Below, piece after piece: positions 22,664 through 33,232 of a stretch of 64,000 nucleotides of DNA (position 1 is the stretch's first letter; the number at the start of each line of letters is the position of its first letter). This DNA comes from Trachythela sp. YZ-2020 (lineage: Eukaryota > Cnidaria > Anthozoa > Malacalcyonacea > Clavulariidae). The notes under the pieces were generated by a model. That model did not search any database, was not told the DNA's origin, and saw only the letters and a program-made list of their open reading frames with translations. Both the position numbers and the translations under genes were made by a program. The stretch spans positions 12,395,001 through 12,459,000 of the forward strand of contig JADLSH010000393.1 of NCBI GenBank assembly GCA_016169945.1, given 5' to 3'.

Positions 22664-22698
22664 GTCTGAAGATCGCCATTGAGCGTGAAACCCGAGTA
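22664..22698 (+). ncRNA. Degenerate HHR2-type hammerhead
   Basis: The order CAGT-CTGAAGA-TCGC...GCGT-GAAAC-CCGAGTA matches the HHR2 motif at 34022, with CTGATGA mutated to CTGAAGA. It is broken at the predicted cleavage triplet by the element starting at 22699; the 3' stem I strand may continue at about 23150. Inactive by sequence. Confidence 0.5.
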
Positions 22699-23141
22699 CC
22701 GTAAATGCTCGTTTTAGCGCCTCTCCCGGTTAAGCGCCGCTCCCGGTTAAGCGCCGCACCTAGGATTAAAATAATTTAATAAGCGCCGCTCCCGATTAAG
22801 CGCCGCACCTGTCTAACTATAGTGCGGCGCTTAATCGGGGTAATAAAGAGTTTAAGCTTGACGTTTACCGCAATCGGCTAGCGCGGCGTTAACTTGATAG
22901 GATACACAAATAATCGCACTAAATAAGCCGTTTTCAGTTTTGCTGTTTGACGTTAGTAGAGGCGTTCATGCAAACATCGTCATCATTTTTAAGTTTAGGC
23001 AATAAAAATTTTTGGGTGAACCTTTAGTCGAAAATTATTTAATAAGCGCCGCTCCCGGTTAAGCGCCGCTCCCGATTAAGCGCCGCACTCAGGATCAGAA
23101 AAATTTAATAAGCGCCGCGGCGCTAAAACGAGCATTTACGG
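22699..23141. mobile_element. MITE with CCGTAAATGCTCG ends
   Basis: Perfect inverted ends CCGTAAATGCTCGTTTTAGC, TA on both sides (22697-22698, 23142-23143) and a shared flank ccgagta. The interior repeats TTAAGCGCCGCTCCCG several times in both orientations. Tc1/mariner-like by its TA flanks, although the longer shared flank could mean another superfamily. Confidence 0.7.
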
Positions 23142-23263
23142 TAACCGAGTAAACTGTACCAGTTTTTTAATCTTTTTATTTATTTATTTATTTGCTCTGC
23201 CTTCATGGTATTGAGCTCTGTCGACCTATAGCGATAAACCAAGCTTTATATATATTTCTAAAA

Positions 23264-24072
23264 ATCATTAATTATGCATAAGCAAAATACAAAGGAAACT
23301 CATGACCCGTAGCGGATCTATACAGGGCGTCTCAAAAAAAAGGAGACCTTTAGAAATTCATTAATTATGCATAAGCAAAATACAAAGGAAACTCATGCCC
23401 CGTAGCGGATCTATACAGGGCGTCTCAAAAAAAGGAGACCTTTAGAAATTATCCTATTGTGAAAACCAAAAACTTGTAAATAACATTCGATTCAATCGCG
23501 TGTACGCACCCATGGGTTCAGTATAGTACTCAGGCATTTAAATTACAACAATAAGGTGAATTTCTATAAGCTCTCCTTTTTTTTGAGACACCCTGTATAT
23601 TTGATATACAGGGTGTTCCAAAAAAAAGTCCCCCTATAGAAATCACTCTTTTGTTGTTAAACGTGCGTTGTTATACCTCTGGGAATTCAAATAGCTTCTA
23701 AAACGAACAGCAATACAACACAAAAATGTCAAATTACAAATTCGTCTTACCGTCAATTCGAGTAAGAATGGTTCAATTGACTACAGAGCAACGATTATTT
23801 GTCGTAACAACTTAAACGTCGCGTTAAATTATTTGGACGAAGGAAAGTTGTAAATATTTCCGCCGTTCATGTACAATTCAATTAAATTCCCAAAGGTACA
23901 AAAACTCACAAGAGTGATTTCTAAAGGGGGACATTGTTTTAATTTGAATGCCTGAGTACTATACTGAACCCATGGGTGCGTAAACACAATTGAATCGAAT
24001 GCACGGAGAAGTTAATTAAAAGTCAATAGGATAATTTCTAAAGGTCTCAGTTTTTTTGATACACCCTGTATA
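23264..24072. mobile_element. Nested mariner-like foldback cluster
   Basis: Ends of the type TATACAGGGTGTCTCAAAAA recur at 23319, 23412, 23604 (inverted), 23613 and 24072 (inverted). An outer element with long inverted arms runs 23412-24072 (arms share CCCATGGGT...TACTGAA words). A second element with arms CCCCCTATAGAAATCACTC sits inside (about 23613-23940). A 92-bp segment that includes flank and TIR is duplicated at 23264/23356. CAGGGTGT termini with TA flanks suggest Tc1/mariner MITEs. Confidence 0.65.
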
Positions 24073-24202
24073 GACTTGCTCAAATTTTCTCCTTCAATTT
24101 TTACAGCGTAGATAACATCAATCTTCAAAATTCCAACGCCAGTGAGCGTACAAAACGAATAATTTTAGAAGTCATATACAAACCTTGCAGTTCGGCCTTT
24201 AT

Positions 24203-24353
24203 CAGATTTTCGCTTACCTCAAAACTGGTCTGCAACAGGCTGTTTCATCTGTTAGCCTGTTGCAGACCAGTTTTGAGGTAAGCGAAAATCTATAATTTGC
24301 TCTAACTATATGTTGTCGAGCACTCTTTGCGTTTCGTAGACCTAAACCTACAC

Positions 24354-24388
<35 letters not shown>

Positions 24389-24432
24389 TTTTCGCTTACC
24401 TCAAAACTTGTCTGCAACAGGCTGTTTCATTG
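24203..24432. mobile_element. Clustered PLE-1 tail fragments
   Basis: Three pieces of the PLE-1 3' end: minus (24203-24256) and plus (24253-24354) joined head to head at the GAAACAG of the hammerhead, then after a (TA)n tract a further minus piece (24386-24432). Only the 3' half of the ribozyme is present in each. Tail motif GAGCACTCT at 24318-24326. Confidence 0.75.
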
Positions 24433-24655
24433 AAATTTGGATTTGTTTGTAGTAGAACAAAGAGTGCTCAATACCATTCAAGGTAGAGAAAAATATAATA
24501 TGTTATAATTTATTCATAAAATTAAGCCGTCGCTACACGGTATTTCACGCCTAACTTTATAAACGAGGCGATCTTATAAATGAATGTTATGAATGAACTG
24601 AATTCAGTCGCCCGAAGATCGTCTCGCTTAGTATAAAGTTAGGCGTGAAACACCG

Positions 24656-24661
<6 letters not shown>

Positions 24662-24691
<30 letters not shown>
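24662..24691. repeat. (TA)n microsatellite
   Basis: Tract of about 15 TA units touching the 3' end of the HHR3-bearing tail on its right. Confidence 0.9.
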
Positions 24692-24695
<4 letters not shown>

Positions 24696-24925
24696 AAATC
24701 TGCAGACATGCATGTTTCGCCGTTCAACGGCTCGTCAGTGCAGCTTGTAACGCAGTCTAGATGCGAGTGACTTCGTATATATACACCATACTCTTGCCCT
24801 CACCAAGCGCATGTGGTACAATACTCAGACACATGCGCATCCAGACATGCGTGAAGTGTCTTGGGGCCAGAGTGCTCAAACGACCACAAGGGAAGTGAGC
24901 TTTTGCATTATAGCTATTATGACTA
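24692..24925 (-). mobile_element. HHR3-type PLE tail, copy 1
   Basis: Minus-strand 3' tail sharing nearly all of its sequence with 34176-34360 and 36120-36352: GAGCACTCT (complement at 24869-24877), a TATA-like box (about 24776-24786) and a canonical hammerhead. No coding part attached. Assignment to a PLE rests on this architecture, not on a protein. Confidence 0.6.
24700..24744 (-). ncRNA. Canonical hammerhead ribozyme (HHR3), copy 1
   Basis: On the minus strand: stem I CTGCA/TGCAG, core CTGACGA, stem II GCCGT-TGA-ACGGC (five perfect pairs), GAAA, stem III ACAT-GC-ATGT (four pairs) and a GTC cleavage site. All conserved core bases are in place. Confidence 0.85.
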
Positions 24926-24999
24926 GGACTAGGGTTTGCTTAGGGTTCGTAGGACTATAGTCCATGACAATGACTATGACTATCAGCCAAGCTCTAAGA

Positions 25000-25105
25000 T
25001 TGAATCCTAAGAGTGAATTATTGAATCCTAAGATTGAATCATTGAAACCTAAAATTGAATCATTGAATCCTAAAATTGAATCATTGAATGCTAAGATGCA
25101 GAGGC
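25000..25105. repeat. GATTGAATCCTAA-type short tandem repeat
   Basis: Five to six imperfect units of about 18-20 bp (ATTGAATCCTAAGATTGAAT). Single related units occur at 11243-11270 and 26279-26320. Confidence 0.8.
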
Positions 25106-25448
25106 GGATCTAGGGGTGATCAGAGCGATCACGAGACTAAGGTAAAATTGGCCAGAAAATTGTTTAATTAAAATAGCAGTCCAGTTATCAAACTTCGCGC
25201 AGTGTATTGTATTGAAAGTTTAACAGTCCAGTTCTAAAATATCATCCAGTAGCAAGGCCTTCGAACATGAACGCGCAGAAAAGCGGCCTTACGCATGAGT
25301 TTTGCACGCTCTGGGTCAGATTCCAGCCATCTGATTGGCTATCTCGATTTTTGCGCGATCTGTGGGGAGTTCTGATCGATCAGGGGCTCGAATACAGGCT
25401 ATCCGATTGGCTAATTAAAAAAAAACCCTGAATTCCCATTGGCTGGAT

Positions 25449-25781
25449 TTGTTTGATCGATCATACCGTTCAGGCTTTAGTATGCACGGAAAGGTCTATG
25501 ACGTTCTGGCCCTTTCTGATCGCTACTTGACCTCTGAACTATTAATACTAGCCATGTCTGTTAGTATTTACGAAACCGTAAAGGCTGCTTTAGAGAAGGA
25601 CGATCGACAATATCTTAAAGATACTGAAGCTGATCTAAAGAAGCGAATAGACGGTGTACCGAAGCGTTCTATTGAAGACTTATTTGAGCGCTGTGAACAA
25701 CACAAGCTTCTTCCTCGCACGAAATTTTGGTGCGAAATCTTACATCTCGAAGTACGTTCGAGAGAAAACTGGCAAAACTAG
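25449..25781 (+). CDS. Unassigned 110-codon open frame
   Basis: A hydrophilic, charged C-terminal part from an internal Met at 25554 (YETVKAALEKDDRQYLKDTE, KKRIDGVPKRSIEDLFERCE) looks protein-like and alpha-helical. No family recognised. CAGAGGCGGATCTAGGGG at about 25100 is a common hAT-type terminus, so it may lie in a transposon whose other end I cannot find. Confidence 0.3.
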   Translation: MFDRSYRSGFSMHGKVYDVLALSDRYLTSELLILAMSVSIYETVKAALEKDDRQYLKDTEADLKKRIDGVPKRSIEDLFERCEQHKLLPRTKFWCEILHLEVRSRENWQN

Positions 25782-26254
25782 ATAATTGTAGCATTATAGC
25801 TGTTGTAGACCGTAGTGGATTGTGCGTCTGTACCATGGTCTGTACGCACATGCTATAAAATCGGCGGGTACGCGTATAATAATAAGAGACGAAATTTACA
25901 TATTTCAGTCAATTTACATAAATACTGCGGCTTAATACAGGCAGTTTCAGTTTGTTTATACTTTGTTTATGTCTCTTGTGGAATGTGGACTTTATATATT
26001 AATCAGATACTTAATAATACTGTATTATTTATACCTATAGTATAAACTACAAGCACATGACAATGTGGCATGGCTTTGTGTAATGCGATCTTTACAACAT
26101 GTATACAACAAGTAAAATGGATCATGTTGCCATTGTGAATACTTATTCAATGCTATAGATTACAGATACTAGAAAGCTGGGTTAATATTTTACTTACACA
26201 ATAATCAATACTTTGTAATCCCAGTTTGTTTAATCTTCGCTTGGCGCCTCCCCC

Positions 26255-26400
26255 CCGGGTCAAAATAACTGCCCCCCCCTAAGATTGAACCATTGACTCC
26301 TAAGACTGAGTCATTGAACTCTAAGCCCTAACCATAACCTTATCCCTAACCCTTACCCTAATGATAACCCTAACGCTAATACTAACGCTAAGTCTAGCTC
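26255..26400. repeat. Poly-C runs and CCCTAA-like tract
   Basis: Poly-C runs at 26249-26255 and 26271-26279, a GATTGAACCATTGACTCC unit, then irregular CCCTAA/CCATAA hexamers to 26400. It mirrors the order of modules at 10470-10655. Confidence 0.75.
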
Positions 26401-28225
26401 TAACTTGACTACGACTATAGTCCATGACTATAGTCATAGTCATGGACTATAGTCATGGACTATAGTCATGGACTATAGTCATGGACTATAGTCATGGACT
26501 ATAGTCATGGACTATAGTCATGGACTATAGTCATAGACTATAGTCATGAACTATAATCATAGACTATAGTCATAGACTATAGTCATAGACTATAATCATA
26601 GACTATAATCATAGACTATAATCATAGACTATAATCATAGACTATAGTCATAGACTATATCATAGACTATAGTCATAGACTATAATCATAGACTATAGTC
26701 ATGACTATAATCATAGACTATAGTCATAGACTATAATCATAGACTATAGTCATAGACTATAATCATAGACTATAATCATAGACTATAGTCATAGACTATA
26801 GTCATAGACTATAGTCATAGACGATAATCATAGACTATAATCATAGACTATAGTCATAGACTATAGTCATAGACTATAGTCATAGACTACAGTCATAGAC
26901 TATAGTCATAGACTATAATCATAGACTATAGTCATGAACTATAGTCATAGACTATAGTCATAGACTATAGTCATAGACTATAGTCATGAACTATAATCAT
27001 AGACTATAGTCATAGACTATAATCATAGACTATAATCATAGACTATAATCATAGACTATAGTCATAGACTATAGTCATAGACTATAGTCATAGACGATAA
27101 TCATAGACTATAATCATAGACTATAGTCATAGACTATAGTCATAGACTATAGTCATGAACTATAATCATAGACTATAATCATAGACTATAGTCATAGACT
27201 ATAATCATAGACTATAGTCATAGACTATAATCATAGACTATAAGTCATAGACTATAGTCATAGACTATAATCATAGACAAATCATAGACTATAGTCATAG
27301 ACTATAATCATAGACTATAGTCATAGACTATAGTCATAGACTATAGTCATGGACTATAGTCATGGACTATAGTCATGGATTATAGTCATGGACTATAGTC
27401 ATGGACTATAGTCATGGACTATAGTCATGGACTATAGTCATGGACTATAGTCATAGTCAAGTTAGTCCTAGTCCTTGTCGTAGTCGTAATCTTGGACTAT
27501 AGTCATGGACTATAGTCATAGTCATGGACTTTATGACATATGCACTTTAGTCATGGCATTTAAGAATAATACGCTCTTAGAAGCAGACCTTATTTACTTT
27601 GTTAAAATATAGATTTAAACAAAAAATAAATGTGTTTGAAAATGATCGTATGTGTTGTTCTGCAGTATCCAGTATTCTGCAGTATATAGTCATAGTTCTG
27701 CAGTATATAGTCATGGACTATAGTCATGGACTATAGTCATGGACTATAGTCATGGACTATAGTCATGGACTATAGTCATGGACTATAGTCATGGACTATA
27801 GTCATGGACTATAGTCATGGACTATAATCATGACTATAGTCATGACTATAGTCATGGACTATAGTCATGGACTATAATCATGGACTATAGTCATGGACTA
27901 TAGTCATGGACTATAATCATGGACTATAAGTCATAGACTATAATCATAGACTATAATCATAGACTATAGTCATAGACTAAAAATCATAGACTATAGTCAT
28001 AGACTATAATCATAGACTATAGTCATAGACTATAATCATAGACTATAAGTCATGACTATAGTCATGGACTATAGTCATGGACTATAGTCATGGACTATAG
28101 TCATGGACTATAGTCATGGACTATAGTCATGGACTATAGTCATAGTCAAGTTAGTCCTAGTCCTTGTCGTAGTCGTAATCTTGGACTATAGTCATGGACT
28201 ATAGTCATAGTCATGGACTTTATGA
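26401..28225. repeat. 13-bp palindromic satellite (GACTATAGTCAT)n
   Basis: About 1.7 kb of 13-bp units, GACTATAGTCATG or GACTATAGTCATA, each holding the perfect 10-bp palindrome GACTATAGTC. G-type units flank A-type units. A non-repeat island at 27451-27690 is duplicated 689 bp away at 28140-28379, so part of the array was itself duplicated. No coding potential. Confidence 0.95.
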
Positions 28226-28379
28226 CATATGCACTTTAGTCATGGCATTTAAGAATAATACGCTCTTAGAAGCAGACCTTATTTACTTTGTTAAAATATA
28301 GATTTAAACAAAAAATAAATGTGTTTGAAAATGATCGTATGTGTTGTTCTGCAGTATCCAGTATTCTCCCGTTTTATCC

Positions 28380-28716
28380 ATCAACTATATAAATTGTACA
28401 ACATTATCCCGTCCTAGCCATTAAATATTATCCTTTTATGCAGCTAGATTTATCCAGCTAGATAATCTTATTAATCACCTTAATAATTTAACTTACTAAC
28501 GACTTACAACCTAACAACACATAGCTAAAAATTTATGTTTACATACAATGTTTGTATGAAAACTATGCTCGTAATACTCTATTCGATGTTAAAAACTCGC
28601 TTAAAAATCACTGCTTTTCACACTCTGCTACATCTATTGAAACTGTGTAAGGTTTAAATCGCTGTAAGAATTATCTCTATGTTTCGCAATCGCATGCATC
28701 GAACCGGCACTAATTA
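28380..28716. other. Spacer related to 13.1 kb
   Basis: Shares TTTACATACAATGTTTGTAT and CCCGTCCTA words with 13130-13260; no gene seen. Confidence 0.45.
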
Positions 28717-29001
28717 TTATGTCTCACACTTGGCCCAAAAATCAGTACGATTTCGCATTCGCCTAATCCCCCTTTTTCGCCCTTTTGAACGGTATAAATC
28801 TCCGTGCTGGTTGAGAACTATATTTATATGAAACGATAGGGTTTGCTTATCAATATCAATCTCATTTCGTCTTAACTCGTCATAAATTACATCTATATTA
28901 TCCATTTCGGAATCACCCTTACACCACAGAGGTCGATAGTTAATGAGCATCACACAGTAAACTTTATCGTATTTCTTTAGCACTTGAGAAATGACGCTCA
29001 A
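28717..29001 (-). CDS. Unassigned 94-codon open frame
   Basis: A charged frame (DVIYDELRRNEIDIDKQTLS, GRKRGIRRMRNRTDFWAKC) that runs into the dispersed repeat at 29002. Composition is plausible for protein but no domain is recognised. It may be part of that repeat's coding sequence. Confidence 0.25.
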   Translation of the reverse strand: MSVISQVLKKYDKVYCVMLINYRPLWCKGDSEMDNIDVIYDELRRNEIDIDKQTLSFHINIVLNQHGDLYRSKGRKRGIRRMRNRTDFWAKCET

Positions 29002-29210
29002 ACAAAGCTTGGCAAAATATATGCATTGGGACGCTTAGCTATTGTGACTTATTTAGAAAATATGCTGAACTCAGCAAAATTCGCCTTGCCTGGTCTTGTT
29101 CTATGACGTCATTGTATAATTAATGTGCTCCACCTCATATGCTAATGGTGATTAATGATGCTCCACCTCGCTACCCTCTTGCTCCACGTCAAAAAAACAG
29201 GCTCGAAAAC
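29002..29210 (+). repeat. Dispersed repeat (TGCTGAACTCAGCAAA family), copy 2
   Basis: Begins with GGCAAAATATATGCATTGGG and GACGCTTAGCTATTGTGAC, both also present in copy 3 at 51420-51630, then TGCTGAACTCAGCAAA and CACCTCATATGCTAAT words. Confidence 0.65.
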
Positions 29211-29225
29211 TACTTACATTACTGC

Positions 29226-29787
29226 CAGTGCTGTGAGTACTCGTTACGATTGTAACGCGCTACAAGCTACTCGTTACATTTGTAGTAATTTTGACCTGTA
29301 ATTAATTACATTTTTGAAAAGGAGTAATTTAGTAATTAATTACCAAACAAAGACACGCATTCATTTTTGCAGAGAAAAGTTACAAATTCCTTTTCTGAAA
29401 TCTTTCATAAATGGGATAAATATTATTTACCATCGAGAAAAATAGAAAGAAACATCAAAATGCAAAACAAGAACCTCTGTGGCTGTTATGGCCATCTAAT
29501 GTCAGTGCTTCCACTTTTCGGAATTCAGATTTACAACGGCAATAGTCTCCGTGGAAGTGGCAATTTTGCAATTTTGGTTATATTCATTTCTGGTGAGAAA
29601 ATTATTTGGCACAAGCTCCACATTACAAAATGTAATCTGTAATTAATTACCTCTTTCAGCGGGTAATTTTGTAATTGTAACTAGTTAGTTTTGAAAAGAG
29701 GTAATTGTAATCACGAATTATTTCTTTTTGAAGCAAGTAATTGTAATCGTAATTAATTCCTTCTTGAGCAATAATTTTGCAGCTCTG
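29226..29787. mobile_element. hAT MITE, TAATTAC-rich
   Basis: Ends CAGTGCTG and CAGCTCTG with 8-bp flanks attactgc/attactac (7 of 8). The interior has GTAATTAATTAC words. Same general design as 7111-7633. The 91-codon frame inside (29367-29642) is not a transposase. Confidence 0.75.
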
Positions 29788-29829
29788 ATTACTACTACTG
29801 TTGTACCAGATGTTTATGCAAATGAAATC

Positions 29830-30960
29830 ATAAAAGTATGAATTATTGTTGATTTTACGAGATTATACTGTGCATGATATCTGTTTTCCGAAAGGAACTG
29901 AAACTTCCCGAATACAAGACGTTACTCAGGTCCTGATGATAATAAAATATATTCAAGCAAGGCATGGTATAGAAAAGGGTATGATATGCGTGGATTTTAT
30001 TTAGCCTTCATGACAACAGGACGTGGTCAGTCACAAGACAAACATGATGACAGTCGGAAAATTGTCGTGTCTATAAACGGTAAAATAATGGCTGTGGCTC
30101 ATTTTGTGTACATTTAAAAAAATCCCTAATGCTCCGAATCCTCAGATTGCGTTATGTATAGAAATTAGATCTATCCTGAAAACATTAAAACAAACGTAAA
30201 ATGAATATAATTATAAGTGATTATATAGTTTAGCAAACAAAGACAATGCAGGCCTGCTGTTTTGATGAAATATTTCCATCATATTAATTTATCTTTTTAA
30301 TATTGATAAATGTCTACACTGAGAAGACAGCACAAGCTTAATAATATGCATTAATAATTATATGCCATAAGTTCTTGAATTAGCATCCATCCTTGAAATA
30401 GCGAGGCGTCTTAATAAAAAAGATGCGAGTAGTACTGTAATGACGTATATGTCAGCGTATATAAGTAAGTAAAGACAATGACACAGATGGTCATTGAATT
30501 TGCTACTCTGCATTCGTAACATATTTTATCTCATTTTATTATAAAATGAGATTTGCTAGAAGTTACATGAAGCAGCTTAAAAGATAAATGTTAAATGACA
30601 ACAAGTCTGCAAGATAAGAGTAAATTCTCTGTAAACATTCGATAACTTCTTCTCTTTCCGATAAATTACAATAAAATATTTTAAGTAGAGCTGAAACGTC
30701 ATTCCAACAACCTTCTTCCTTCATTCTTGTATAGGAAAACTGGCTATTTAGCACGGACGAAGCATTAATATATAAACAACAAGCCGTTACCCATCGCATA
30801 CACATGACAGCACATCTGCCACGCAAATCGTACATTTAACCAATATCTTAATTAAAGTGCAGTTTACGATTAAATAACTTGCCAACATGAATATCAGTTC
30901 AGATATTCATATTATTCTATATGACTATACATATAGTGAATGCACTTAAAACGATGCAGT
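29830..30960. repeat. Segmental duplication block A
   Basis: Aligns by eye with 39690-40200 and 41300-42280: shared words GATTTTACGAGATTAT, AAACATGATGACAGTCGGAAA, AAAAGATAAATGTTAA and CAGTTTACGATTRAATAACTTGCC. Substantially diverged. No gene recognised inside; the minus-strand frames at 30563-30835 and 41877-42167 share IECLxRIYS but look decayed or non-coding. Confidence 0.65.
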
Positions 30961-31194
30961 TGATCCGCATTATCTTCGCAGTGGTAGAAAATTATGCACA
31001 CTGAAAAACTGAAACAGACATTTAAATTTTTCAGAATCAATTAGTTCTGATATGCCGGCAGTTCTGGAAATGTATAATGTCATGCCAGGTATACGGCCAT
31101 ATATGCATGTAAACAACCTTTCGAATTCGAGTACGTCAATTATAGATCACTCTCTTTTATAAGAATAATTCGTTTGTGGCTTCAGAGTTCTGTT

Positions 31195-31790
31195 GCACAA
31201 CAATGAATCAATGTAAAGCCTGTAAGTTTATAGACTCTTCTACTACAATTTTGGCACCTAAATCTAAGTATGCTATTAAGCACCGTTTCACGTGCACTTC
31301 CTCATCATACATGCATATGTGAAACTGGAAGATGTTTAAGGACAAGGTTTGGCGAGCATCGTCGTGCTGTCACAGACAACGATGCTACACAGCCTGTTGC
31401 CAGACATTTCAACACTGGTAATCACACTGTTTCAGATATGAAAATTCGAGCTTTGTGTGGAAAATGCATCTCATTTCCCAACTTGGCACCATTCATCCTC
31501 ACGGCATCAATGAGCGCTTCTCTTACATTTAACTCCTATCTGTTTAATTGTTTATGCCCCTGCCATCAGCAGATATTCTACATCTCACCTCATCTCATAC
31601 ACAGTTCTGTTATTTCTCCTATATATTCATGTTTTTTCGCTTTTCTTTACATGCTAATATATTTCTCAATGTGATTTTCACATTTTGTTTACAGTTTGTT
31701 TTGATTAAATCTATCTGATTGGTTTATTTTTTATCACGTGGTCGCTTTTGTATTCACTATAAAAGCACATGTATTTCCTCGACCTACGCT
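31195..31790 (+). pseudogene. Penelope-like element PLE-3, 3' part
   Basis: A Cys-rich knuckle (NQCKACKFI, IKHRFTCTSS) precedes the second half of a GIY-YIG domain: CICETGRCLRTRFGEHRRAV and PVARHFNTGNHTVSDMKIRA. A frame change separates the two. This family is clearly different from PLE-1 and PLE-2. RT is absent. The 3' tail holds a TATA box and a degenerate hammerhead. Confidence 0.75.
31758..31765 (+). promoter_or_regulatory. TATA-like box ahead of PLE-3 hammerhead
   Basis: TATAAAAG, 42 bases before the hammerhead-like core at 31800. Confidence 0.45.
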
Positions 31791-31793
31791 ACT

Positions 31794-31840
31794 AACTTCC
31801 AGACGAAAGGTTAAGGGGCTTCGCTCGAAACGTCGAAGTT
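31794..31840 (+). ncRNA. Hammerhead-like motif of PLE-3
   Basis: Stem I AACTTC (31794-31799) pairs perfectly with GAAGTT (31835-31840). The core reads CAGACGA instead of CTGACGA, followed by a GC-rich hairpin region, GAAA, and ACGTC consistent with a tiny stem III and a GTC site. The U-to-A change at the second core base probably inactivates it. Confidence 0.5.
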
Positions 31841-31874
31841 CTCATTGTATTTTTCAGGTAAATTCAGGTAGATT

Positions 31875-32280
31875 CTTTTACAGATGAAACAGCCCGTTGC
31901 AGACCAGTTTTGAGGTAAGCGAAAATTGTGATGGTATAGGGATATTCAGTCACAGTAAGCAACACAAACACGATCAAAAATTACATTGGCATGCCACATT
32001 CAAAGAGCGATTGGCCAACCACTTTCACACTAAATCTTTTCGGCACAAAAAGCATGCAAACGACACGGAACTTTCGAAATATATTTGGAGATTGAAAAGA
32101 AACAATTGGGATTTCAGTATTAATTGGCAAATTCTAAAACATTCTATTTCGTACACGGGAGGTCAAATGAAATAATTTCACGGTTTCGTCATCGTAACAA
32201 ATTTCGCGTAAACAACGCAAACAAAGCCATGAATGTACACATTGTCTCCCACATACACCCCCACGTTCCGGCAGGAATAT
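31875..32280 (+). pseudogene. PLE-1 fragment with half hammerhead
   Basis: Begins with the 3' half of HHR1 (TTTTACAGATGAAACAGCCC), then joins the GIY-YIG region of PLE-1 (ATFKERLANHFHTKSF) and ends at the same 3' region as the 1-2 kb copies. Two deletions shorten it; it abuts the PLE-2 tail at about 32281. Confidence 0.7.
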
Positions 32281-32298
32281 TTAGAAGTAAAAATACTG

Positions 32299-32336
32299 TT
32301 ACTCGAGTTTCACGCCGTGTTGGGGCGATCATCAGA
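32299..32336 (-). ncRNA. Hammerhead ribozyme HHR2, left copy
   Basis: Minus strand: CTGATGA (32335-32329), stem II CGCC/GGCG with loop CCAACAC and a flanking U-U, GAAA, stem III ACT-CG-AGT, cleavage triplet GTA. Stem I is short (TGT with ACA, then a U-G). A TATA-like box lies 33 bases upstream (32361-32368). Confidence 0.7.
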
Positions 32337-33232
32337 CAAAAGTCAGCAAAAGATGTAGAGTTTATATACCTAGCCTATAAACACTATCATTGTAATTAGT
32401 GTGAAACTAAAGGTTACTAGCATAGAATTTGTTTTCATGTCGGCATTGGAGTAAGCTCCGACCTCTTATTCAATAAAAATCTTTTGTCCGCGTTCAAAAT
32501 ACAAATCTTTTCCGTGGTACATAAATTACAGAACTTGCCACAACCGTTCGAAGCTTTTGCATATTTCAATATTGACCACTTTATGGGATGCTTGATGTTG
32601 AGTCGAATGCCTCTCGTGGTTGGACGACAAACAATGGTTGTTGAAGCGCGTTTTAAATTCATCCCCCGTCATGCCAATGTAGATTTTCTTCTCGTTGTTC
32701 TCTGCCGTTGTTACGGTGGCATAGTATATACTAAATTGCTTTTTCGGCATTTGCAGTTCAGCGGCAGACGGATTCCTTTCTACAATTGCAGCTCTGCGTG
32801 GGTTGTTGGTCCTTGTCGTTCTTCAGGAATTTGCTAATGTGTCGCTTAATCACGTTGACCATGTTTTCCATACAGCTGTAGCTCACCTTTATGGAGTTCC
32901 GGTTAAAGATTTTGTGCAACGTGTGTCCGGTCGGGAAATGTTTGTCAATTAAGCTGAGAAAAACTTTGCCAACATTCGTTTCTTACATTTTTAGAAAATG
33001 GTGGGTTAACCAGATTACCTTGCGTGATCTACTTGTTTTTTTTGCCGCACTGATTTGGTTGTTGTAGCTGATTGGTTCATTAAATCCATTGATTCGTTTG
33101 CTGATAGCGACAGGAACTTGTTTGAGAATGGGTGCTGGGTGGTTTGACTCGGAATGTACATAGACGGGTAAATTGTCAGGTTTTCTATAAGGGAGAAACG
33201 TAAGGGAGGAGCGAATTCAACAAGGCAGCACC
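32337..33232 (-). pseudogene. Penelope-like element PLE-2, left copy
   Basis: The minus strand carries the RT-tail region (TTQHPFSNKFLSLSANESMD, frameshifted), then PTGHTLHKIF-type linker in broken frames, the GIY-YIG core IYIGMTGDEFKTRFNNH and the Cys-rich C-terminal part (CGKFCNLCTTEKICILNADK). Several frameshifts. It is the mirror partner of 33233-34010. Confidence 0.8.

Noticed and set aside
26401..28225. CRISPR-like array
   Set aside because: There are no unique spacers; it is a continuous 13-bp satellite in eukaryotic DNA.
29367..29642. 91-codon open frame
   Set aside because: Lies inside a hAT MITE and is built from its TAATTAC repeats.
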